A stretch of DNA of 64,000 nucleotides from Bacillus_BD sp963787345 (GCA_963787345.1 CAWBCW010000030.1:1-64000), one strand, 5' to 3'; shown: positions 8,527 to 17,216, counted from the stretch's first letter. Notes: generated by a model from the letters alone, not told the origin. Made by a program: numbers and translations.

Positions 8527-9075
8527 ATGGCAAAAGTCGGTATTATTTCTGGAAGTTTACGTAAAGAGTCTGTTTCGACAAAAATCGGAAAAAATGTTAG
8601 TGAACTATTCCCAGCTGGATATGAAACAGAAGTAATTGAAATTGGAAATCTACCATTATATAACGAGGATATTGATCAAGATAATCCTCCTGCGGAATAT
8701 ACTGCCTTCCGTAACAAAGTAAGAGAAATGGATGCTTTTTTATTTGTCACACCAGAGTATAATCGTTCAATTACAGCAGCACTTAAAAATGCGTTAGATG
8801 TTGGATCACGTCCTTATGGACAGAATTCATGGGATGGAAAACCGGCTGCGATTATCAGTCAATCACCAGGTAACTTAGCTGGCTTTGGTGCAAACCATCA
8901 TTTACGTCAACCACTTGTATTTTTAAATATGCCAGTTCTTCAACAACCTGAAGTTTATCTAGCTGATTCATTTAATTTATTAGATGACAATGGAAAATTC
9001 AAAAATGAAGATACGACTAAATTCTTACAATCATTTGTCGACGCATTTGTTGAGTTAATTAAGAAGTACAATTAA
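8527..9075 (+). CDS. NADPH-dependent FMN reductase (flavodoxin-like)
   Basis: 182 residues with a flavodoxin-like fold. The phosphate-binding loop is GSLRKESVS near the N-terminus (IISGSLRKES). FVTPEYNRSITAALKNALD is the hallmark of NADPH-dependent FMN/azo/chromate reductases, and a QSPGNLAGFGA flavin-side loop follows. It should reduce FMN, and possibly quinones or azo compounds, in the cytoplasm. ATG at 8527 is chosen because AAAGGATGA lies 8 bases before it; an upstream GTG at 8521 is too close to that site. A dispersed repeat element directly follows the stop. Confidence 0.88.
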   Translation: MAKVGIISGSLRKESVSTKIGKNVSELFPAGYETEVIEIGNLPLYNEDIDQDNPPAEYTAFRNKVREMDAFLFVTPEYNRSITAALKNALDVGSRPYGQNSWDGKPAAIISQSPGNLAGFGANHHLRQPLVFLNMPVLQQPEVYLADSFNLLDDNGKFKNEDTTKFLQSFVDAFVELIKKYN

Positions 9076-9293
9076 TTTATCAGGCTTAACGGGTAGTAAA
9101 ATCCCCACCTCAAGATTCTGAGTATAGTAAAAGAAGGTAGATGGGGGGAACAACTTCCCGTTAAGCTTCGATTGGTGAAATAAGGTTTATCTTTGGACTT
9201 CAGCGCTTAGATAAATCAATTAGGCTCTGCGTGACTAACCATCAGTGGGGGATGAAAGAAAACCCCACTAATGCAAGCTTCCACTTTATTATA
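9076..9293 (+). repeat. Dispersed structured repeat, family B (full copy)
   Basis: This stretch begins ATCAGGCTTAACGGGTAGTA, continues with CCCCACCTCAAGATTCTGAG and ends in the pairing blocks ATCAGTGGGG and CCCCACTAATG. Several nested inverted repeats are visible, for example TTAACGGG with CCCGTTAAG. A shorter copy sharing the first 50 bases and the 3' end lies at 27431-27525, and a fragment occurs near 49334-49352. It looks like a non-autonomous element or the ends of an IS605-type element. No coding frame spans it. Confidence 0.6.
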
Positions 9294-9426
9294 AGAATGA
9301 GTAAGAAGAGGTTTTAAAATATAGCATTTTGAACCCCTTTACTCATGTGATATGATCATCATAATTGCTTGTTTTCTAAATAAATACATATTTCGACATA
9401 AATATGTATATTTTTTGCTTTTTCTA

Positions 9427-9455
9427 TTGCATCGGTGTTAATCTTTTGTTAAGAT
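9427..9455 (+). promoter_or_regulatory. SigA-type promoter of tRNA-Gly
   Basis: TTGCAT at 9427-9432 and TAAGAT at 9450-9455 are separated by 17 bases and lie just before the tRNA start at 9472. Confidence 0.6.
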
Positions 9456-9471
9456 AAATTTATTGATTGAT

Positions 9472-9542
9472 GCGGGTGTAGTTTAGTGGTAAAACCACAG
9501 CCTTCCAAGCTGTTGTCGAGGGTTCGATTCCCTTCACCCGCT
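9472..9542 (+). tRNA. tRNA-Gly (UCC)
   Basis: Acceptor GCGGGTG pairs with CACCCGC. The anticodon arm CAGCCTTCCAAGCTG presents UCC and the T-arm contains GGTTCGATTCC. No CCA is encoded. It is a solitary tRNA gene with its own promoter and terminator. Confidence 0.95.
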
Positions 9543-9555
9543 CTTTATAATCGTT

Positions 9556-9607
9556 GCTAACAACGCAGTATTTCGTTTCAGAGAGAACGAAGTATTGCGT
9601 TTTTTAA
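9556..9607 (+). terminator. Terminator of tRNA-Gly(UCC)
   Basis: AACGCAGTATTTCGTT pairs with AACGAAGTATTGCGTT with few mismatches, followed by TTTTT. Confidence 0.85.
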
Positions 9608-9712
9608 TATTTTTTTATAGGAAATTGATTAGTGTGAATAGTGTCAAAAAATTAGAAAAGTGGTAGTGTCGAAGCGGTGATAGCACCGAAAGTGTAGAAG
9701 TAATAAGAAAAA

Positions 9713-9800
9713 TGCTATTATCAAGCTGAGATAATAGCAAAAACTCAGGAAACTCGCAAAGATCTAAAAAAATGCGTCTATCGTTCCAGAGATAAACGCA
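9713..9800. repeat. Two hairpin modules in intergenic DNA
   Basis: TGCTATTATC pairs perfectly with GATAATAGCA (9713-9739). TGCGTCTATC pairs with GATAAACGCA with one mismatch (9773-9800). The two stems share similar flanks and loops (AAGCTGA, GTTCCAGA) and are 33 bases apart. Neither has a T-run like a terminator. The role is unknown. Confidence 0.5.
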
Positions 9801-9834
9801 AATATCTAAATAGAATCAAAATTATAAGGTTAAC

Positions 9835-10509
9835 TCAACTAGAACTCAAGATCTGGTACGTATGATTCCCACCGCTAATCCCGGTAAACATGTCAGCAAT
9901 CGAAGCAACTAACTTTTCCGCTTCGGATACAGGCATAGAAGGCTGTAAATATACAATCTGAATGGCATGTTTCGTATTTTCAGTAACAGCGGTCCGTTCT
10001 GAATCAACAAAAGGGCTGCCAAATGGACCGTTGTTATCAGCAGATAATATCAGGCGATGTAATGAATTGTCACGGCCGTTTAGCCCCCGATATTCTTCGT
10101 CATCAACACCTAACCGAACGGTGATTGTATCCCCTTGAATCTTTTCGCAATCATAAATTCCAAATGGGATTTGATATTGCAAGGAAAAGAAGTTATTCAA
10201 ATCTGTACCACTCTGGATCGATGGCAAATAATTTTGCTTTTGAATTCTGCGATATAAGGCCTCTACTGAATGGCGGTACCGATTAGGGTCTTTACCTGTT
10301 TTTTTGAACACTTGTCTCCATTCTTGGATTCCGGGAAAATCAGTCACTTTTTTATCACCCATTTCAAAAAAGAGCGATTCCTGGAAAAGTTGAAGACGTC
10401 CTTTTAACATTTGCGGAGATTCCCCAACGGTAATATCCTGATACTCAATAAACCCGATTTTAAAATCGGGCAAATACTCAAAGATTTCAGATGCTATCTT
10501 CATTTCCAT
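9835..10509 (-). CDS. B3/4 domain protein (phenylalanyl-tRNA synthetase beta-like)
   Basis: About 224 residues. The central region (FPGIQEWRQVFKKTGKDPNR, EALYRRIQK, DLNNFFSLQYQIPFGIYD) matches the stand-alone B3/4 tRNA-binding/editing-like domain also found in the beta subunit of PheRS. By analogy it may act on mischarged tRNA or D-amino-acid adducts, but no activity can be assigned. I start at ATG 10509 with GGGAG upstream. The reading frame stays open further upstream only because it runs into the intergenic repeat that abuts this gene. Confidence 0.8.
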   Translation of the reverse strand: MEMKIASEIFEYLPDFKIGFIEYQDITVGESPQMLKGRLQLFQESLFFEMGDKKVTDFPGIQEWRQVFKKTGKDPNRYRHSVEALYRRIQKQNYLPSIQSGTDLNNFFSLQYQIPFGIYDCEKIQGDTITVRLGVDDEEYRGLNGRDNSLHRLILSADNNGPFGSPFVDSERTAVTENTKHAIQIVYLQPSMPVSEAEKLVASIADMFTGISGGNHTYQILSSS

Positions 10510-10531
10510 ACTTTCCAACTCCCAATCATCA

Positions 10532-10762
10532 ATCAAATTCGCCCGTCGAATTTGTGTCCGGATTTTTCTCGAGCTCGCTCGAGAAACTCCCCTTAAAAAT
10601 CCGAGACATCCGCCGGAGGCTTAACTTCCTTCAGCTAGGATTTGAACTCCGAGTGAATTGATCAAAACTTGCATTCATCTCAATCACTTATAATAATGAG
10701 AGACTTTTGTACCTGTCGCAAGCTTTCGATACACAAAAACATTTGCTGAAGGAAGTTAAAAT
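10532..10762 (-). repeat. Intergenic repeat family A, copy 1 (reverse orientation)
   Basis: Read on the minus strand: TTCAGC near the left end, a hairpin region (CTCATTATTATAAGTGA), AGCTGAAGGAAGTTAAGCC, CTCCGGCGGATGTC, a TCTCGAGCGAGCTCGAGA palindrome, ATCCGG, then AATTCGACGGGCGAATTTGAT. The conserved end lies about 23 bases before the ATG of the B3/4 gene, just ahead of its ribosome-binding site. The same architecture recurs seven more times in the window. Confidence 0.8.
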
Positions 10763-10822
10763 TCGTTATCATAAATATCACATGAATGCTCATTTTTATC
10801 AAATCAAAAGGAGGTGCCTCCC

Positions 10823-11953
10823 GTGAATATCACACAACTTAAGCAAGAAATCATCCAATATAGTAAAACGATCGGCATTGATAAAATTGGCTTTACAACG
10901 GCCTCTCCATTCAATGAACTTAAAAACCGGTTGATTCGTCAACAAGAGCTGCAATATCAATCGGGTTTTGAAGAACCTGATCTTGAAAAAAGAACGAATC
11001 CTCGACTTCTCTTAGAAGGGGCCACCTCAATTATTTCCATTGCGGTTGCCTATCCTGCGAAAATGCAAGAACGAGTGACAAGTAAAAAAGGGGAGCGAAG
11101 AGGGATTTTTTCACGTGCTTCTTGGGGTCAAGATTATCATATCGTTTTACGTGAACGTCTAAAAAAACTCGAAGCTTTCATCCTTGAAAAAGTTCCGGAA
11201 GCTACATGCAAATCAATGGTAGATACGGGGGAATTAGCCGATCGGGCCGTGGCAGAACGAGCCGGAATTGGCTGGAGCGGAAAAAACTGTTCGATTATTA
11301 CCCCTGAGTTTGGTTCGTATGTGTATCTGGGGGAGATGATTACGAATCTTCCGTTTGAGCCGGATACTCCAATGGAAGACCAGTGCGGCACATGTACAAA
11401 GTGTTTAGACGCTTGTCCGACTGGGGCTCTAATTCAAGGAGGGCAAATTAACGCGAAACGTTGTATTTCATTTTTAACGCAAACGAAGGAAATTATTCCT
11501 GAAGAATTTCGTGAAAAAATCGGAAATCGCTTGTATGGCTGTGACTCATGTCAAACTGCCTGCCCCGTTAATAAAGGAATGGATTTCCATCACCATTCTG
11601 AAGTAGAACCAGAACCTGAGATTGCGAAACCCCTTTTACAACCGATTCTCTCCTTATCGAATCGACAATTTAAAGAAAAGTTTGGTCATGTATCAGGGGC
11701 ATGGCGGGGGAAAAATCCGATTCAACGGAATGCGATATTGGCTCTTGCTCATTTCAAAGAGGAATCATCATTGGAGGATTTAACAGAGTTACTCTATCAT
11801 GACCCGCGTCCAATGATTCGAGGAACGGCTGCCTGGGCAATTGGAAAAATTGCTGGGAAAAATGAAAGTGATATTTTACAAAAAGCATACGAAAATGAGT
11901 CCAACGAAGCAGTGAAAAGCGAATTAGAAAAAGTTCTAAAAAACTTTTCGTGA
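10823..11953 (+). CDS. queG: Epoxyqueuosine reductase QueG
   Basis: 376 residues. It catalyses the last step of queuosine synthesis, reducing epoxyqueuosine in tRNA with cobalamin and two 4Fe-4S clusters. Visible features are the DTGELADRAVAERAGIGWSG core containing the catalytic Asp, the cluster motifs CGTCTKCLDACPTGA and CDSCQTACPVN, and a C-terminal HEAT-like region (about 300-375: DLTELLYHDPRPMIRGTAAW). GTG at 10823 is chosen because GGAGG at 10810-10814 is 8 bases upstream; an in-frame GTG at 10814 overlaps that site. The next gene, yhbB, follows after 48 bases, as in B. subtilis (yhbA-yhbB). Confidence 0.95.
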   Translation: MNITQLKQEIIQYSKTIGIDKIGFTTASPFNELKNRLIRQQELQYQSGFEEPDLEKRTNPRLLLEGATSIISIAVAYPAKMQERVTSKKGERRGIFSRASWGQDYHIVLRERLKKLEAFILEKVPEATCKSMVDTGELADRAVAERAGIGWSGKNCSIITPEFGSYVYLGEMITNLPFEPDTPMEDQCGTCTKCLDACPTGALIQGGQINAKRCISFLTQTKEIIPEEFREKIGNRLYGCDSCQTACPVNKGMDFHHHSEVEPEPEIAKPLLQPILSLSNRQFKEKFGHVSGAWRGKNPIQRNAILALAHFKEESSLEDLTELLYHDPRPMIRGTAAWAIGKIAGKNESDILQKAYENESNEAVKSELEKVLKNFS

Positions 11954-12001
11954 AAAAGGACCAACTCCTTTCATATATATTTAAAGGAAGGAGTGACGAA
12001 T

Positions 12002-12889
12002 ATGCGAGAGCAGTTGCAAGCTCATTTACAAAAAAGGGTACAATCCTATGTTTCTCAAACAAGACTTTCCCATTCGGATGAAAAAATAGAAAAGAAGAGG
12101 GCATTGTTAGAGCAAAGACAAGCAGAATTGGTAAAAGTGAATGCAAAAGGATTTATTGATAAGGTTAAAAACAAACAGCCGGATATCGAACATGTTGATT
12201 ACCATGTCCACCTTCAATATTTGATTAAACAGAAGAAATTGATGTTTATGGAAGAGGAAATTGAATTAAGGCGAGCAGAGTTTTATAAAGGTGTGTTAGT
12301 CGAGGACCATGAAATTCATCCATTTATTAAAGAGGAGATGGTGTTAGAAACAGAAACACCGTCAGAAGAACCACTGGAGCGTCAATCCAAAGCGAGATTT
12401 CATTATAATCGTCAAAAAGCGGTCCAATATGCAGAGAGATGGTGGAACTCCTACAACCCAGCCTATAAGAAATTTGACGTTGATTGTACGAACTACATTT
12501 CTCAATGTCTTCACCAGGGCAAGGCACCGATGAGGGGACATCCGAACCGCAATCAAGGCTGGTGGATGCAAAATGATAATTGGAGCTATAGTTGGTCTGT
12601 AGCCAACGCATTACGCTGGCATTTGGAAACGTCAAAAAGCGGCCTAAGAGCAAAGGCAGTTTCAAGTCCTGAGGAGCTATTGCTGGGGGATGTCATCTGT
12701 TATGACTTTGAAGGCGATGGCCGCATCAATCACACGACTATTGTCACCGGCAAAGATGCAAATGGAATGCCGCTTGTTAATGCTCATACAGCTAACAGTC
12801 GGATGCGTTATTGGGCTTATGAGGATTCAACTGCTTACACTCCTAATATCCAATATAAATTTTTTACGATTATCGGTGATGGCAAATAG
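12002..12889 (+). CDS. yhbB: YhbB-like protein with C-terminal amidase (CHAP-like) domain
   Basis: 295 residues. The N-terminal half is charged and helical. The C-terminal Amidase_6 domain (about residues 130-293) starts YNRQKAVQYAERWW and carries the catalytic Cys in DVDCTNYISQCLHQGK, the His in GRINHTTIVTG and a late NAHT block. No signal peptide is visible, so it may act in the cytoplasm, forespore or coat rather than as a secreted wall hydrolase. ATG at 12002 has AAGGAAGGAG 9 bases upstream. It is probably co-transcribed with queG. Confidence 0.87.
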   Translation: MREQLQAHLQKRVQSYVSQTRLSHSDEKIEKKRALLEQRQAELVKVNAKGFIDKVKNKQPDIEHVDYHVHLQYLIKQKKLMFMEEEIELRRAEFYKGVLVEDHEIHPFIKEEMVLETETPSEEPLERQSKARFHYNRQKAVQYAERWWNSYNPAYKKFDVDCTNYISQCLHQGKAPMRGHPNRNQGWWMQNDNWSYSWSVANALRWHLETSKSGLRAKAVSSPEELLLGDVICYDFEGDGRINHTTIVTGKDANGMPLVNAHTANSRMRYWAYEDSTAYTPNIQYKFFTIIGDGK

Positions 12890-12947
12890 AGAGAACTTTC
12901 TTGTTCCTAAAAAATAATGTTATAATATAGGATACAGTCAAAATATA

Positions 12948-13130
12948 TTCAGCATAAGTCACGCGCTTTTATAGGTAGCTGATGAATGCAAATGTTTTTT
13001 TAGATTCAGTGGGGGTTTAAACCTGGCTGAATGAAGTTAGGCCTTCGGCGAGTCTTGCGATATTTATGGTATTTTATCGAGCAAGCTCAGGTATTATATC
13101 CGGGCGCAAATTCGACGGGGCGAATTTGAT
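12948..13130 (+). repeat. Intergenic repeat family A, copy 2
   Basis: It contains ATTCAGCATAAG, GATGAATGCAAATG, GATTCAGTGGGGGTTTAAAC, GGCTGAATGAAGTTAGGCC, ATCGAGCAAGCTC and finally GGGCGCAAATTCGACGGGGC followed by GAATTTGAT. It fills the gap between yhbB and trmL and stops a few bases before the trmL ribosome-binding site. Confidence 0.82.
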
Positions 13131-13147
13131 TTTTAGAGGTGAAAGAA

Positions 13148-13654
13148 TTGGCAATTCATGTAGTCTTATATCAACCAGAAATCCCTGCAAATACAGGTAA
13201 TATTGCTCGAACTTGTGCGGCAACAAATACATCTTTACATTTAATCCGTCCGCTTGGATTTTCAACGGATGATAAAGCGCTAAAACGGGCAGGAGTCGAT
13301 TATTGGGATCTCGTTGATATCCATTATTACGACTCTCTTGATGAATTTTATGAAAAAAATCAAGGTGGGGAATTTTACTATTTAACAAAATATGGAAAAA
13401 AACCTCATTCTGATTTTGATTATCGTGATTCGGAAAAAAATATTTACTTTGTTTTTGGAAGAGAAACGAACGGTTTGCCGAAAGAAGTCATTGAAAATAA
13501 CCGGGATCATGCCCTAAGAGTACCGATGACGGAAAATGTCCGGGCGTTAAATCTTTCCAATACAGCAGCAATTCTTGTATACGAAGCATTAAGGCAGCAA
13601 AACTATGCCCATTTAGCAAAAGATGGACCAAGTATTGAAGAAAAGGTAAGATAA
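13148..13654 (+). CDS. trmL: tRNA (cytidine(34)-2'-O)-methyltransferase TrmL
   Basis: 168 residues, SPOUT family with a trefoil knot. It methylates the wobble nucleotide of tRNA-Leu isoacceptors using AdoMet. Visible features are IHVVLYQPEIPANTGNIART, LIRPLGFSTDDK, the knot motif FVFGRETNGLPKEVI and LRVPMTENVRALNLSNTAAI. I place the start at TTG 13148: AGAGGTGA lies at proper spacing, and the alternative GTG at 13139 would be inside that site. The equivalent B. subtilis gene is cspR. A terminator follows. Confidence 0.93.
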   Translation: MAIHVVLYQPEIPANTGNIARTCAATNTSLHLIRPLGFSTDDKALKRAGVDYWDLVDIHYYDSLDEFYEKNQGGEFYYLTKYGKKPHSDFDYRDSEKNIYFVFGRETNGLPKEVIENNRDHALRVPMTENVRALNLSNTAAILVYEALRQQNYAHLAKDGPSIEEKVR

Positions 13655-13656
13655 GC

Positions 13657-13704
13657 AAAAAGGAGTTTAGGTAACCAATTGGGTTACTTGAACTCCTTTT
13701 TAGT
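13657..13704 (+). terminator. Terminator of trmL
   Basis: AAAAGGAGTT pairs with AACTCCTTTT, with GTAACC/GGTTAC reinforcing the stem, followed by T residues. Confidence 0.88.
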
Positions 13705-13780
13705 TATTCTTAATTATTAGATTTTCCCGCGTAGATTCGATATGATTAATTTAACAAGTTATGAAGAAAGGGAGAATCCA

Positions 13781-14530
13781 GTGAATTCAATTATTGAAAC
13801 CATCCTTAATCACCGTTCGGTTAGAAATTTTGAAGATAAGCCCCTTACAAAAGAACAAATTACAACGATCGTACAGAGTGCTCAATCTGCTTCAACTTCG
13901 AGTTTTATTCAAGCCTATTCCATTATTGGAGTTACTGATGAGGAGAAGAAGCGAAAACTAGCAGAACTTGCTGGGAATCAAAGTTATGTTGCTGAAAATG
14001 GCCATTTCTTTGTCTTTTGCGCTGATTTGTATCGCCATGAACTCATCAGTGAAATGGAACAAACCGATATGAGTGAGTCGCTCGAAAGTACGGAAAAATT
14101 CATGGTGATGGTCATTGATGCGGCATTGGCAGCGCAGAATGCGGCGATTGCAGCGGAATCAATAGGTTTAGGAATTTGTTACATTGGCGGAATTCGTAAC
14201 AATCTACCAGAAGTTTGTGAGTTATTAAAAACACCAAAGCGAGTGATCCCACTTTTTGGCTTGGCCGTAGGGTATCCGGAGAAATTAAATGATAAAAAAC
14301 CGCGGTTGCCGCTTCCACATATTTATCATGAAAACCAGTATGAACAAGATCCGTCGATAATAAAAGGACAACTTAAAGAATATAACGAAATCATCTCAAA
14401 CTATTATAATGAAAGAACAGGGGGAAAACGCCAAGATACTTGGACAGAGCAAATGGCCGATATGCTTAGACAACCTCGAAGAATGTATATGCAAGATTTC
14501 ATTAAGAAACATGGATTAAATATAAAATAA
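13781..14530 (+). CDS. nfrA: NADPH-dependent nitro/flavin reductase NfrA
   Basis: 249 residues. FMN-dependent oxidoreductase of the nitroreductase superfamily. ILNHRSVRNFEDKPLT is the family's FMN-binding N-terminus. GNQSYVAENGHFFVFCADLYRH, SIGLGICYIGGIRN and PLFGLAVGYPE match NfrA closely as I recall it. It probably reduces flavins, nitro compounds or oxidants during stress. GTG at 13781 is preferred because AAGGGAG lies 6 bases before it; the ATG at 13742 has no such site. It ends at a strong bidirectional hairpin. Confidence 0.92.
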   Translation: MNSIIETILNHRSVRNFEDKPLTKEQITTIVQSAQSASTSSFIQAYSIIGVTDEEKKRKLAELAGNQSYVAENGHFFVFCADLYRHELISEMEQTDMSESLESTEKFMVMVIDAALAAQNAAIAAESIGLGICYIGGIRNNLPEVCELLKTPKRVIPLFGLAVGYPEKLNDKKPRLPLPHIYHENQYEQDPSIIKGQLKEYNEIISNYYNERTGGKRQDTWTEQMADMLRQPRRMYMQDFIKKHGLNIK

Positions 14531-14556
14531 AAGCCGCAAATTGCGGCTTTTTTATT
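14529..14556. terminator. Bidirectional terminator
   Basis: AAAGCCGCAA and TTGCGGCTTT form a perfect stem with T residues on the plus strand and A residues before it. It can serve nfrA and the small minus-strand gene that ends here. Confidence 0.85.
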
Positions 14557-14638
14557 TCATCGGTTTATCATTATAGCCAGATGCAAAAATAACTGCGATG
14601 AACGTTACCATAACCCCTAGTACTAAAATTAGCCCCAT
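14552..14638 (-). CDS. 28-residue small membrane protein
   Basis: On the minus strand a strong GAGGAGG precedes an ATG at 14638. The frame encodes 28 residues: a single hydrophobic span (residues 2-20, beginning MGLILVLGVMVTFIAVI) and a polar tail GYNDKPMK, then TAA inside the terminator region. The ribosome-binding site, membrane-helix composition and terminator position argue for a real micro-protein. I recognise no named family. Confidence 0.6.
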   Translation of the reverse strand: MGLILVLGVMVTFIAVIFASGYNDKPMK

Positions 14639-14639
14639 C

Positions 14640-15000
14640 TTTTAGACCTCCTCAAGTAGTCTGATAAATTAAAATATTTACTATATTATAACGTATAATG
14701 GTTGTACTGGGAATGAATATACAGAAGAGATTCACTATTAAAATTCCGAAATGATGGAATATTAAGGTTTCTCCATCATATTAATCAATATTAAAGCTTT
14801 TCCTGTTTCAAGATTTCATTAGCCAAGTTCTCAATCCTTTTTGGCATGTTCGCTCATGATAAAGCATACATTGTAATAATCAGTCTACCAAAGTATAACA
14901 AAAGGGTAGTTGCATCTTTACTCTTCCTGTATCTATTGTTTATGGCTGTCACGAAAATCGGAGTTACTAGCTTACGGTTTTTATTTTACCTTTTAACTGC
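14640..15000. other. Intergenic DNA, no gene supported
   Basis: AT-rich stretch before a family A repeat. A plus-strand open frame (14846-15118) starts here, but it has no ribosome-binding site and runs into the repeat, so I do not accept it as a gene. Promoters for the 28-residue gene and for prkA may lie here. Confidence 0.4.
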
Positions 15001-15186
15001 ATTCAGCATAAGTTCTCTTACTTCTATAAGTGGTGAGTTGAATGCCAAAGCTTTATTCAATTCAGTGGAGATACAAATTTTGCTGAATGAAGTTAAAGCC
15101 TCCGGCGGATGCCACTGATTTTCAAAGGAAGTTTATCGAGCAAGCTCGATAAAATCCGGGCGCAAATACGCCAAGGCGAATTTGAT
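15001..15186 (+). repeat. Intergenic repeat family A, copy 3
   Basis: ATTCAGCATAAG, a CTTCTATAAGTGG hairpin, GCTGAATGAAGTTAAAGCC, CTCCGGCGGATGCC, a perfect TTATCGAGC/GCTCGATAA stem, then CGGGCGCAAATACGCCAAGG and CGAATTTGAT. The copy happens to be open in the prkA frame, which would wrongly lengthen PrkA by 46 residues. Confidence 0.85.
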
Positions 15187-15246
15187 ACGTTCAGAGAGTA
15201 TGGCTATATGGCTCGCAAAATGGGAGAAAGCGACGGGGAGGTTCAT

Positions 15247-17142
15247 ATGGATATATTAAAAAAAGTTCAGTTATATCGCCAAGAGGAAGAAATGCTGAAA
15301 TGGGAAGGCACATTTGGAGAATATTTAGAGATTATTAAAGAGAAACCATGGGTGGCCCAGTCCGCACATTCACGGGTATATAATATGATTAGAGATGCCG
15401 GAGTTGAAGAAGTTGATGGAAATAAGAGGTATAAATTTTTCTCTAATCAGCTCTTTGGTTTAGAAGAGGCATTAGAGAGATTAGTAGAAGAATATTTTCA
15501 TCCTTCTGCGAAGAGGTTAGATGTCCGCAAACGGATTCTTCTCTTAATGGGTCCTGTTAGTGGCGGTAAATCTACCTTGGTTACGATGTTAAAAAGAGGG
15601 CTGGAAGCCTATTCTTTAACCGATCGAGGAGCTGTCTTTGGAATTAAAGGCTGCCCAATGCATGAAGATCCCCTGCATTTAATTCCACATCACCTCAGAA
15701 AAGATTTTTATGATGAATATGGGATTCGAATTGAAGGGAATCTCTCGCCATTAAATATGATGCGTCTCGAGCAGGAGTACGGCAGCCGTATAGAAGATGT
15801 ACTCGTTGAAAGAGTCTTTTTCTCTGAAGATCGACGGGTCGGCATCGGAACGTTCAGTCCATCGGATCCTAAATCACAAGATATCGCTGATTTAACTGGA
15901 AGCATTGACTTCTCAACGATTGCCGAATACGGTTCAGAGTCAGACCCTCGTGCTTATCGCTTTGACGGGGAGTTAAACAAAGCCAACCGCGGAATGATGG
16001 AGTTCCAGGAAATGTTAAAATGTGATGAGAAATTCCTCTGGCATCTTCTATCCTTAACGCAGGAAGGAAACTTTAAAGCAGGTCGATTTGCCCTTATTAG
16101 TGCTGATGAATTAATCGTTGCGCATACAAATGAAACAGAATATCGTTCGTTTATTTCAAATAAGAAAAATGAGGCTTTGCATTCTCGTATTATTGTGATG
16201 CCAATCCCGTATAATTTAAAAGTAACAGAAGAAGAGAAAATCTATGATAAAATGATTCGCGAAAGTGATGTATCAGATGTTCATATTGCCCCGCATACAT
16301 TAAGAGTGGCAGCAATGTTTTCGATTTTAACGAGATTGAAAGAACCGAAAAAAGGTGATATCGATTTCGTGAAGAAACTGCGCCTCTATGATGGAGAAAA
16401 CGTAGAAGGCTATAATCAAGCGGATGTAAATGAATTGAAAAAGGAATATACAGATGAGGGTATGAGCGGAATTGACCCGCGTTATGTGATCAACCGTATT
16501 TCATCTACCATTATCCGCAAAGAAATGACAAGCATCAATGCTTTGGATGTTCTTCGTTCGCTAAAAGAAGGGCTTGATCAGCATCCATCGATTACGACAG
16601 AATTACGAGAACGTTATTTGAACTTTATCTCGCTCGCACGAAAAGAATACGATGATATTGCGAAAAAGGAAGTTCAAAAGGCTTTTGTCTATTCGTATGA
16701 AGAATCCGCAAAAACGTTAATGGATAACTATTTAGATAACGTTGAGGCCTATTGTAATAAAAATAAGCTTCGTGACCCATTAACAGGTGAGGAAATTAAT
16801 CCGGATGAAAAATTAATGCGTTCAATTGAAGAACAAATTGGCATTTCTGAGAATGCAAAAAAGGCATTCCGTGAAGAAATCCTAATTCGAATTTCTGCTT
16901 ATGCACGTAAAGGAAAGCGATTTGATTATAATTCTCATGATCGTCTTCGTGAAGCGATTCAAAAGAAACTATTTGCTGATTTAAAAGATGTGGTTAAGAT
17001 TACGACCTCCACGAAAACGCCTGATGAGCAACAATTAAAGAAAGTCAATGAAGTAGTTGCTAGATTAATTGATGAACATGGGTATAATTCAACGTCAGCG
17101 AATGAATTGCTTCGTTATGTAGGAAGTTTATTAAACCGATAA
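15247..17142 (+). CDS. prkA: PrkA serine protein kinase / AAA+ protein
   Basis: 631 residues. The N-terminal AAA+ domain has a Walker A-like GPVSGGKSTLVT at about residues 103-114. The C-terminal part resembles the PrkA kinase domain. PrkA is a sporulation-associated protein of Bacillus; both kinase and protease activities have been proposed for it. I start at ATG 15247 (MDILKKVQLYRQEEEMLKWE), which has GGGGAGG upstream and matches the conserved N-terminus. The frame is open upstream to 15109 only because of the adjoining repeat. yhbH, its usual partner, is downstream but separated by an insertion. Confidence 0.95.
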   Translation: MDILKKVQLYRQEEEMLKWEGTFGEYLEIIKEKPWVAQSAHSRVYNMIRDAGVEEVDGNKRYKFFSNQLFGLEEALERLVEEYFHPSAKRLDVRKRILLLMGPVSGGKSTLVTMLKRGLEAYSLTDRGAVFGIKGCPMHEDPLHLIPHHLRKDFYDEYGIRIEGNLSPLNMMRLEQEYGSRIEDVLVERVFFSEDRRVGIGTFSPSDPKSQDIADLTGSIDFSTIAEYGSESDPRAYRFDGELNKANRGMMEFQEMLKCDEKFLWHLLSLTQEGNFKAGRFALISADELIVAHTNETEYRSFISNKKNEALHSRIIVMPIPYNLKVTEEEKIYDKMIRESDVSDVHIAPHTLRVAAMFSILTRLKEPKKGDIDFVKKLRLYDGENVEGYNQADVNELKKEYTDEGMSGIDPRYVINRISSTIIRKEMTSINALDVLRSLKEGLDQHPSITTELRERYLNFISLARKEYDDIAKKEVQKAFVYSYEESAKTLMDNYLDNVEAYCNKNKLRDPLTGEEINPDEKLMRSIEEQIGISENAKKAFREEILIRISAYARKGKRFDYNSHDRLREAIQKKLFADLKDVVKITTSTKTPDEQQLKKVNEVVARLIDEHGYNSTSANELLRYVGSLLNR

Positions 17143-17151
17143 CATTTTTCC

Positions 17152-17187
17152 AAAAAGAACTATTCTTACGGATAGTTCTTTTTGCGT
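17152..17187 (+). terminator. Terminator of prkA
   Basis: AAAAAGAACTAT pairs with ATAGTTCTTTTT around a short loop, followed by a T-rich tail. Confidence 0.88.
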
Positions 17188-17216
17188 TTTATGTCGTTTT
17201 TTAAAATGGGAGTTAC

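Noticed and set aside
14846..15118. 90-codon plus-strand frame before prkA
   Set aside because: It has no ribosome-binding site, and its C-terminal third is encoded by the family A repeat.
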